This document shows, in pieces, positions 8,501 to 14,037 of a stretch of 20,387 bases of DNA. Position 1 is the stretch's first letter; every line of letters begins with the position of its first letter. Location of the stretch: positions 1-20,387 of the forward strand of contig DASWHW010000136.1 of assembly GCA_036397975.1 (NCBI GenBank), given 5' to 3'. This DNA is from SZUA-287 sp036397975. GTDB lineage: Bacteria; Bacteroidota; Ignavibacteria; UBA10030; UBA6906. Below the pieces are notes generated by a model. It made no database searches. It was not told the DNA's origin and saw only the letters and a list, made by a program, of their open reading frames with translations. Made by a program: the position numbers and the translations under genes.

Positions 8501-8555
8501 TCGACTGAGAACGGCGGGATTCACTTCGGTACGGCGAATGGTATTGCTGCGATAA
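5550..8555 (+). CDS. Secreted propeller protein with T9SS-type C-terminal tail
   Basis: From ATG 5550 the product has 1001 residues. The signal peptide is short: MNYRTMPILILILVNPANA with cleavage before QWS. Residues about 41-468 are eight copies of a roughly 53-residue repeat with core DGxGGaxvAWxDxRNG, then DIYAQRv and W-x-x-NG-x-V, a beta-propeller pattern. A beta-rich linker follows, then a segment with PGWNQIANPFAFPI and LEPWEGYFVE often seen in FCB secreted proteins. The last 90 residues, from FSLAQNYPNPFNP to SGVYFYRL and the basic end RRMVLLR, form the Ig-like sorting tail. The protein is thus probably exported by Sec and then carried through the outer membrane by T9SS. No catalytic motif is seen; a binding or adhesive role is inference. 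In-frame starts at GTG 5520 and ATG 5562 are possible; neither has a clear ribosome site. The gene ends 9 bases from the convergent lipoprotein gene. Confidence 0.88.
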   Translation: MSRSMNYRTMPILILILVNPANAQWSIDPAMNTPVTVATGNQSDPVITSDGFGGSFVAWSDRRGQNLDIYVQHFDNLGTPRWTTNGNPSCTATGDQDHPQITADGVGGVIVCWRDGRSSDPTNIDIYAQHFDYGGNALWTADGIPVCDEPSRQSNPTIISDNAGGAIIVWEDARNGFNNTDIYAQRVSSSGAMMWQVNGSAVTTAASFQQFPSMVSDGLGGAFVAWKDTRTGNGDVFAARLNTSGTNTWLLNGVPVATDSNSQENQMLLEDGAGGVFIVWEDLRNGTDDNLFMQRLNVAGSAQWLANGIQVTGAGGDQVVPQIITDGAGGAIVAWHDLRNGFGNSDVYAQRVSPSGVIQWGANGAQVCTVVANQNFPQFVADGSGGAVFAWSDDRNGAADADIFSQRVNGGGGAMWAANGIAISRAPLAQDQHVLIPDGGGGAVIAWRDARNEITSDVYFQNISAAGNLGEVALVVPLVNAPSIVASGTAAQVNVTLPPNFQPTVMDLNYRNGGERTYQTITMTQNGSNLQGTIPANAANLRGIEFYTSVGNVNGTITYPPVTPDQNPNIIRVEFANPVYPISLIPKQFRMVSLPFRAINPSVSAVFIDDFGTYDQRIWRVFHWEADSSREYPFIQSMLEPGNAFWLVTRNGNSFGAGTSRSSDASQTTTLTLAPGWNQIANPFAFPIAWSDITINGLGISGAYYFDGTQYLMPAQNSILEPWEGYFVEDTSGQVATLTMPRFEAQGGEASYPVGEANSVYSISVMAMTEDPRFRDTENVLGFRSSSSGQTPDYREPPIVADALRLSVVDGNQRFMQKFKNLSPEGDVWELELQSPQSHDWVTISFTESGILPNGFDLYLFDLDDETIIPLPDRQFSIGLQAGDLRRFRLVIGTEGYAERQSMGISLVSLTFSLAQNYPNPFNPITTIRYQLGKRSHVILEISNVLGQTVRSLVNEVESSGLHVASWDGTNTAGAAVGSGVYFYRLRTAGFTSVRRMVLLR
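5670..6953 (+). repeat. Eight coding repeats of ~53 residues (propeller)
   Basis: Eight diverged repeats in frame, recognised at protein level by the turn DGFGG, DGVGG, DNAGG, DGLGG, DGAGG, DGAGG, DGSGG and DGGGG, each followed by a V/I-x-x-W strand and an acidic-basic pair (SDRR, RDGR, EDAR, KDTR, EDLR, HDLR, SDDR, RDAR). The eighth copy stops after DVYFQNISAAGN and lacks the W-x-x-NG-x-V strand; the stretch before the first copy (QWSIDPAMNTPVTVATG) looks like that missing strand. Confidence 0.85.
8285..8555 (+). other. C-terminal T9SS sorting-type (FlgD-like Ig) domain
   Basis: This encodes the tail FSLAQNYPNPFNP, then strands with TIRYQL, VILEISNVLGQTV and a Gly turn, DGTNTAGAAVGSGVYFYRL, and a basic terminus. 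The same domain closes the protein at the right edge of the window (from about 20167), where the opening motif is FSLHQNYPNPFNPTT. Such tails are cleaved off when cargo passes the type IX system. Confidence 0.8.
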
Positions 8556-8564
8556 CAGAGTCTC

Positions 8565-8996
8565 TCACTGAGTCACCGCCACAGGATAAAATCCCACCGA
8601 AACTACTTTCTTCCTGTTTGCATCAAACACCACTGCCACCTGCAGCAGGCAATTGTAGGTGCGCACCTCTCGTTCCTGCTTCTTTCCTCTTTTCGTCGTG
8701 ACCGTGAACTGTTCCACTTTCGTCTGTTCGTACATCCAGCTGACAAAGTCATTCGGCGATGAAGTGTTCACTACGGGAATCTCACTTCCCCGTCCCATCA
8801 TTACCATCACGCTGCTGTCGATGTAGGTAATGCCGTCGCGAATCGCTTCCGGTTTGCCCAGAATATCTTCAACCTCTTCATACATCATACCGGTATGAAT
8901 GACCTTCTCGGGATCTTTGCTGGAACAGGATGCGACGAGTACAAGCGCCAAAATAAGAAACCCGAGCTTCGTCATTGATCTTTGAAATGAGTTCAT
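8565..8996 (-). CDS. Small lipoprotein, SmpA/OmlA (BamE)-like
   Basis: The 143-residue product has a lipoprotein signal with lipobox VASC and Cys24 as the predicted lipidated residue. The stretch IHTGMMYEEVEDILGKPEAIRDG matches the helix-turn pattern (GMxxxEVxxLLGxP) of the SmpA/OmlA fold, the fold of the outer-membrane assembly lipoprotein BamE; the rest is beta-rich. Similarity is confined to that motif, so it need not be the Bam component itself. The gene follows anmK with a four-base overlap (ATGA at 8993-8996), which suggests coupled translation. A second Met (MTKLGFL) at codon 8 could also serve as start and would leave the signal peptide intact, but the overlapping ATG is favoured. Confidence 0.8.
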   Translation of the reverse strand: MNSFQRSMTKLGFLILALVLVASCSSKDPEKVIHTGMMYEEVEDILGKPEAIRDGITYIDSSVMVMMGRGSEIPVVNTSSPNDFVSWMYEQTKVEQFTVTTKRGKKQEREVRTYNCLLQVAVVFDANRKKVVSVGFYPVAVTQ

Positions 8997-10153
8997 GAGA
9001 GAGGCCTGGAGATTGTTCCGAGAACCACCTGCTTGTGCGCACCTGTTGCACCGAGAATGTTGGCAGGATTACCCGCGATCGTTTCGTTTGCGAGAATTGC
9101 AAAACACATCGCTTCCTTTGCGTCGCCAGAAATGCCGAGCTCATCGAGCACACCGACACGAGTCCCCTCAAAGTGCCTTGCAAGAGATTTCATAATGGTC
9201 TTGTTTTTTGCCCCGCCTCCGCTCACGAATATCTCATCCACTCTTTTCTGACGAACAAATCGTCGGAAGGCATCATGGACGCAGAAAGCCGTAAACTCCG
9301 TTGCAGTTGCAACAATGTCTTCGTGCGCAAACCCTTTTGCAGCCCGAAGAATCTTGTCCACGAAGTCTTTCCCGAACTCTTCTCTTCCGGTGGACTTCGG
9401 AGGCTTCCTTTTGGGGTAACGATGTTTTTTCATTTCGCGCAAGAGAGACAGAATGACCATACCGCGGGACGCAGTGGATCCGTTCTTGTCGTATTTCTTG
9501 CCAAAGAATTGTTGCATGAGGCTGTCAATCACCATGTTGCCGGGGCCGGTGTCGAACGCGGCAACATCCTCTGCACGACACCCCCGCGGCAGGATAGTCA
9601 TATTCGCGATGCCGCCGATGTTCAAAAGGATGCGGTTGCGTGATCGCGACCTGCACGCCAGCCAATCGAAATACGGAACGAGCGGCGCCCCTTCTCCTCC
9701 GACCGCCATGTCGGCAGCACGGAAATTTCCCACGGTCGTCACTCCCGTGAGAGTTGCAACCACCGACGGATCGCCAATTTGCAGCGTCGAACGTATTGTT
9801 CGACCAAATAGCTTTTTCGGCGTCGGCAGATGATGAATCGTTTGGCCATGACACCCGATGAGATCAATATCTTTCAGTCTTAATCGTGCGGCGCGGACGA
9901 GCTTTCCGACTGCCTCCGCATACAGCTTCGCGAACAGGACATTCAAACGGGTGATCTCCTCTACGTTGCTCGTCTCTGCATGTGAATTTCTCAGCACCAT
10001 CTCTGTCAGTCCGGGCGGAAAACGGTACTCGCGAAAGAGCATCTGCGTCATCCGTGTTTGTGCACCACTCCCACGCACCCGGAGCAAGACAGCATCAATC
10101 CCATTTAGCGAAGTTCCGGACATGATGCCCACAATAAGTTTTTCTATTTTCAT
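8993..10153 (-). CDS. anmK: Anhydro-N-acetylmuramic acid kinase
   Basis: The 386-residue protein matches AnmK along its whole length. It has the phosphate-binding GIMSGTSLNGID (residues 9-20), CHGQT (101-105), LQIGD (125-129), FRAADMAVGGEGAPLVP (144-160), NIGGIANMT (178-186), FDTGPGNMVID (200-210), where Asp201 corresponds to the catalytic aspartate region, PKSTGREEFG, FVSGGGAKN and GISGDAKEAMCFAILA. The enzyme opens the 1,6-anhydro ring of anhydroMurNAc and phosphorylates it, giving MurNAc-6-phosphate for peptidoglycan recycling in the cytoplasm. One deviation: the first loop reads SLNG where E. coli AnmK has SLDG. It is the first gene of a two-gene minus-strand unit, divergent from nfo. The upstream ribosome site is weak. 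Confidence 0.95.
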   Translation of the reverse strand: MKIEKLIVGIMSGTSLNGIDAVLLRVRGSGAQTRMTQMLFREYRFPPGLTEMVLRNSHAETSNVEEITRLNVLFAKLYAEAVGKLVRAARLRLKDIDLIGCHGQTIHHLPTPKKLFGRTIRSTLQIGDPSVVATLTGVTTVGNFRAADMAVGGEGAPLVPYFDWLACRSRSRNRILLNIGGIANMTILPRGCRAEDVAAFDTGPGNMVIDSLMQQFFGKKYDKNGSTASRGMVILSLLREMKKHRYPKRKPPKSTGREEFGKDFVDKILRAAKGFAHEDIVATATEFTAFCVHDAFRRFVRQKRVDEIFVSGGGAKNKTIMKSLARHFEGTRVGVLDELGISGDAKEAMCFAILANETIAGNPANILGATGAHKQVVLGTISRPLS

Positions 10154-10225
10154 CGAGACCGTTCTTCTAAAATATCGGAAGAGGATTGGGTTTTGGATAG
10201 GTACGGGATTGTGTATCTTGCACCC

Positions 10226-11119
10226 ATGACAAATTCATTGCTACTCGGTGCACATATGTCCACCAGCGGAGGAATTTCCACCGCATTTGATCGCGGGGCA
10301 TCCATTGGATGCACTACCATGCAGGTGTTTGTAAAGAACAATAACCAATGGCGGGCGAAACCATTCACTGACGACGACATCGAAAGCTACAAAACCGCCG
10401 CCGTGAAATCAAGGATTGCCCCGGTCTTTGCCCATGCTGCGTACCTCATCAACCTCTGTGCGGCCTCACCGACGATCCTTCAAAAATCTCGCGATGCGAT
10501 GGTCGATGAGCTTGAGCGATGCAATGCGCTCGGGATCAAAGGCCTGATCTTTCACCCGGGCGCTCATCTCGGGAAGGGTGAACAGGAAGGAATCAAGGCG
10601 ATTGCCGAAAGTCTGAATATCATCCACGAACGCGCTCCAGGCATTGAATCACTCACCGTTTTGGAAACCACCGCCGGACAGGGGACTGCTGTTGGGTATC
10701 GCTTTGAACATCTGCGCTCGATTATTGATCAGGTTGATGAGGCGGCGAGGCTTGCTGTATGCATGGACACGTGTCATGTGTTCGCCGCCGGATACGATAT
10801 CAGCAACAAGAGGGGGTGGGAGGAAACGATTGAGGAGTTCGATAACCTCGTTGGTCTCGACCGTCTCGTCGCCGTGCATACAAATGACTCGAAGAAAGAA
10901 CTCGGCTCCCGCGTGGATCGCCATGAACACATCGGCAAGGGAATGATTGGCATCGAGGGATTCACGTTATTGATGAACGACCCACGATTCGAGAACATTC
11001 CAAAAATCCTCGAGACACCGAAAGAAGAGGATATGCGCGAGGATATTGAAAATATGGATGTTTTGCGCTCGCTCCGTCACACACCGAAACATGATCGAAA
11101 GGCAAAACGGCCCCAATGA
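10226..11119 (+). CDS. nfo: Endonuclease IV (AP endonuclease)
   Basis: The 297-residue TIM-barrel enzyme starts LLGAHMSTSGG, the typical N-terminus. All nine metal ligands known from E. coli Nfo are found at matching spacing: His70, His110 (LIFHPGAH), Glu147 (LETTAGQG), Asp181 and His184 (CMDTCHVFAAGYD), His218 (VAVHTNDSK), Asp231 and His233 (DRHEHIGKG), and Glu263 (ILETPKEED). It binds three zinc ions and cuts DNA 5' to abasic sites in base excision repair. ATG 10226 is chosen because homologues begin a few residues before LLGAHMS; an in-frame TTG at 10193 would add eleven unrelated residues. No Shine-Dalgarno is seen. The last codons overlap the phosphoesterase gene by four bases. Confidence 0.96.
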   Translation: MTNSLLLGAHMSTSGGISTAFDRGASIGCTTMQVFVKNNNQWRAKPFTDDDIESYKTAAVKSRIAPVFAHAAYLINLCAASPTILQKSRDAMVDELERCNALGIKGLIFHPGAHLGKGEQEGIKAIAESLNIIHERAPGIESLTVLETTAGQGTAVGYRFEHLRSIIDQVDEAARLAVCMDTCHVFAAGYDISNKRGWEETIEEFDNLVGLDRLVAVHTNDSKKELGSRVDRHEHIGKGMIGIEGFTLLMNDPRFENIPKILETPKEEDMREDIENMDVLRSLRHTPKHDRKAKRPQ

Positions 11120-12258
11120 CCAAGCGCCACATCATCATGTTTTTTACCATCGTTTTGTCACTCTACGGACTGATGAATTTCTATATTTATCGATCCGGTC
11201 TTGCTGCCATTCCATCAGATTCTCTGCTCTCGCACGTCTATTGGGTCACGTTCCTCTTTCTGGTTCTCGCTTTTCCTCTTGGACGAATCATGGAGCGGTT
11301 TGTTCTCTTTCCGCTCAGTTCATTTCTTGTCTGGGTCGGCTCGTTCTGGTTGGCCGCAATGGTGTATTTGCTCTTCGCAGCGATCATTGTTGACATGGCT
11401 CGCGTGATCAACCTCGCTATCCCGATTCTCCCTCGCCTTGATGAAGAAATACGATCGATCGTTGGCGGAACGATTGGCGTATCGGTGCTGGTGGTTGTTA
11501 TTGCGGGACACCTCAATGCTGTTCATCCCCGAATAAAGAAGCTCAATCTCACCATTCCGAAAAATGGTCAGGCGATGAAGTCGGTGCGGTTTGCCGTGGC
11601 ATCGGATATTCACCTCGGGACCATCGTATGCAAGGCTCGGCTGGAGAGAATCGTGGAGAAGATCAATGCGCTGGATGCGGACATTGTGCTGTTGCCGGGA
11701 GACGTCGTGGATGAAGATATAGGACCGGTTATTCGCCAGAACCTCGGGGAGGTTCTTCGCACCATTCAGTCACGCCACGGCGTTTATGCAGTAACGGGAA
11801 ACCATGAATACATCGGGGGCGTTGAAGCAGCATGCGCGTATCTCATCGAACACGGGATTACAATGCTGCGCGATCAATCGGTGAAGATCCACGAGAGCCT
11901 CTACATCGTTGGCCGGGAGGATGTCAGTTACAACAGGCCCGGGAGGAAACGAAAACCTCTGAGTGACCTTCTCGCCGGCATTGATGCGCAACTCCCCATC
12001 ATCATGATGGATCATCAGCCGTTTCGGCTCCATGAAGCCGAGGAACACGGCATCGATGTGCAGCTTTCCGGACATACGCATCATGGGCAGCTCTGGCCGT
12101 TCAGTTACCTTACCCGTCGAATCTTTGAGGTAAGCTGGGGATACAAGAAAAAAGGGAATACCCACGTGTACGTGTCAAGCGGAGTTGGTTCCTGGGGACC
12201 GCCGGTTCGGACTGGCAACCGACCGGAGATAATCGATTTGAATATTCAATTCGCCTAA
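11116..12258 (+). CDS. Membrane-anchored metallophosphoesterase
   Basis: The 380-residue protein has two parts. Residues 1-140 hold about four hydrophobic segments (near 7-26, 40-57, 67-92 and 114-131). The catalytic domain follows, with the five calcineurin-type metal motifs in order: SDIHLG (Asp164, His166), LLPGDVVD, VTGNHEY, MMDHQPF and SGHTHHGQLWP. This layout is that of the YkuE/YaeI-like branch, some members of which act on UDP-diacylglucosamine-like or other phosphoesters at the membrane; the substrate here is unknown. Its ATG overlaps the nfo stop (ATGA, 11116-11119), so translation is probably coupled. Six bases separate it from the transporter gene. Confidence 0.92.
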   Translation: MTKRHIIMFFTIVLSLYGLMNFYIYRSGLAAIPSDSLLSHVYWVTFLFLVLAFPLGRIMERFVLFPLSSFLVWVGSFWLAAMVYLLFAAIIVDMARVINLAIPILPRLDEEIRSIVGGTIGVSVLVVVIAGHLNAVHPRIKKLNLTIPKNGQAMKSVRFAVASDIHLGTIVCKARLERIVEKINALDADIVLLPGDVVDEDIGPVIRQNLGEVLRTIQSRHGVYAVTGNHEYIGGVEAACAYLIEHGITMLRDQSVKIHESLYIVGREDVSYNRPGRKRKPLSDLLAGIDAQLPIIMMDHQPFRLHEAEEHGIDVQLSGHTHHGQLWPFSYLTRRIFEVSWGYKKKGNTHVYVSSGVGSWGPPVRTGNRPEIIDLNIQFA

Positions 12259-12264
12259 GAGATC

Positions 12265-13818
12265 ATGACACGCCGCATTGGATTCTTCCTCGGACTTGCT
12301 GCTTTCGTTGTCATCCTCACGATTCCGCCTATTGCATCGTTCCAGGAAATGTCGTCGCAGCGGGTAGAAGAGACGAGGCTTCTGGTTGAGCCGGAAACGC
12401 TGGCCGCCTCCATGCAATCCGTTCTGGCGGTACTGGCACTTATGGTTATCTGGTGGATAACGGAAGCAGTACCACTCCCTGCCACTTCACTTCTTCCTGC
12501 GGTGTTGTTTCCTTTGCTGAGAGTGGTCGGCGTTCACGGTGACAGTCAATTCGAGTTCACACCCAGGAATGCGCTCATCAACTACGCACATCCGGTGATT
12601 TTTCTTTTTCTCGGTGGTTTTCTCCTCGCGGGCGCGATGCAAAAATGGAAACTCGACAGGCGCTTTACGCTCTGGCTCCTCACGCGTGGAACGATTGCCA
12701 ATGATACGCGCAAGGTTCTGTTTGCAATGATGTCCGCGACCGCACTTCTCTCCATGTGGATTTCCAACACGGCCACGGCCGCGATGATGCTGCCTCTTGG
12801 CCTCGGTATTCTCGCGCTGATGAAAATTCAGCCGGGGAAAGCCGGGTACGGCACCGCAATGATGCTTGGCATTGCCTGGTCGGCATCAATTGGAGGAGTG
12901 GCAACGATCATCGGCTCACCAACCAACGGTGTCGCGCTGGGAATTCTCAACGCGCGCTACGCTGGCGAGCCGGCGTATCAGCAAATCAGTTTTTTGGATT
13001 GGATGAAAATCGGTATTCCATACGTCATTCTCTTTCTTCCGGTTGCCTGGTTTCTTCTTGTAAGGATGTTCCCATCCGCCGAGACGAGTATTCCCCGAGG
13101 AAAGCAGGGACTTCTCGCAGAGCAGAAGTCGCTGGGACCATTGTCCACGGGAGAGAAGCGAACAATATTCGTCTTCGGGCTTGCCGTTCTTCTTTGGGTA
13201 ACGAATCCATTCTGGGACTCTCTCCTTCCTTCTCGATTGGCAACTCAACTCTCATGGCTCGACGAGTACGCTATCGGCTTACTCTGTGGCGCGCTGCTGT
13301 TTTTCGTACCGATACGATTCCGGAAATCGGAGTTCGTGCTGGATTGGCATGACGCGTCGTTTGTAGATTGGGGAACATTGCTTCTGTTCGGAGGCGGGAT
13401 TGCCCTTTCGGATGGAATGTTCAAGAGCGGGCTGGCGCATTGGATCGCGACAAATTTTGTCGGCATGGTCGGCTCTCCTCTGCCGCTGGTAATGCTCTTA
13501 CTAATTGTCTTCCTCGTCAACTTCCTTACAGAGATTACTTCGAACACTGCAGTTGTCTCGATGCTCGTTCCTGTTCTCCTTTCGATTGCCGAGACAACAG
13601 GGTCGAATCCGGTGATGTATGCAGTCGCGGCGGCAGTCTCGGCTTCTATGGCGTTTATGCTTCCCGTTGCAACGCCGCCCAATGCTCTCGTCTTTTCAAA
13701 AGGATTTATAAAGATCGGCGATATGGTTCGTGCCGGGTTTCTCTTGAATCTTGTCGGGTGGTTCCTTACAGTAGCAATTGTCGGAGGTATCGGAGGAGTG
13801 CTCTTTGGCCTGTTTTAA
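12265..13818 (+). CDS. SLC13 (DASS) family anion/sodium symporter
   Basis: The 517-residue polytopic membrane protein has the signature features of the divalent anion:sodium symporter family. These are IWWITEAVPLPATSLLP (residues 62-78), the first SNT motif in MWISNTATAAMMLP (167-169), the second in TEITSNTAVVSMLVPVL (426-428), and the family pattern ASMAFMLPVATPPNALVFSKG near the C-terminus. Both SNT motifs are intact, so sodium and carboxylate binding are plausible. Family members import C4-dicarboxylates, citrate or sulfate; the sequence does not tell which. About eleven membrane segments are expected. A hydrophilic stretch (residues 26-48) after the first segment is probably extracytoplasmic. 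It follows the phosphoesterase by 6 bases, completing a likely nfo-phosphoesterase-transporter operon. Confidence 0.93.
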   Translation: MTRRIGFFLGLAAFVVILTIPPIASFQEMSSQRVEETRLLVEPETLAASMQSVLAVLALMVIWWITEAVPLPATSLLPAVLFPLLRVVGVHGDSQFEFTPRNALINYAHPVIFLFLGGFLLAGAMQKWKLDRRFTLWLLTRGTIANDTRKVLFAMMSATALLSMWISNTATAAMMLPLGLGILALMKIQPGKAGYGTAMMLGIAWSASIGGVATIIGSPTNGVALGILNARYAGEPAYQQISFLDWMKIGIPYVILFLPVAWFLLVRMFPSAETSIPRGKQGLLAEQKSLGPLSTGEKRTIFVFGLAVLLWVTNPFWDSLLPSRLATQLSWLDEYAIGLLCGALLFFVPIRFRKSEFVLDWHDASFVDWGTLLLFGGGIALSDGMFKSGLAHWIATNFVGMVGSPLPLVMLLLIVFLVNFLTEITSNTAVVSMLVPVLLSIAETTGSNPVMYAVAAAVSASMAFMLPVATPPNALVFSKGFIKIGDMVRAGFLLNLVGWFLTVAIVGGIGGVLFGLF

Positions 13819-14037
13819 GAGGTTCTCCTGTACGATATTTTCTTCAATGCATCGGAAAAACTGGATGCTCGTGCTCGCTCCTATTTTTCGCGATCGCAAA
13901 CTTTGGCAACTGCCTATGTTGCAAACAACATGAGATCAGAGCGATTCATTTCCCTTTTCTCATTTGCGGTTTACCGGGCCGACTTGCTCGATTGGTTCTG
14001 GCTAATCTCTTTATCACCGTTACGACGTTGGTTTCGG

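Noticed and set aside
9035..9643. A 202-codon open frame on the plus strand opposite anmK
   Set aside because: It lies wholly inside the well-supported anmK gene, resembles no family, and is the usual by-product of codon bias on the opposite strand.
10191..10225. Leaderless nfo transcript from TTTTGG-17-TATCTT
   Set aside because: The spacing would put the start at the ATG itself, but both boxes match the consensus poorly and nothing else supports it.
13819..14037. Possible broken or small gene between the transporter and the sensor kinase
   Set aside because: The frames here give only short peptides (for example 28 codons from 13848) or an N-terminal extension of the sensor that precedes its signal peptide. 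No domain or ribosome site supports a gene, and I see no clear promoter either.
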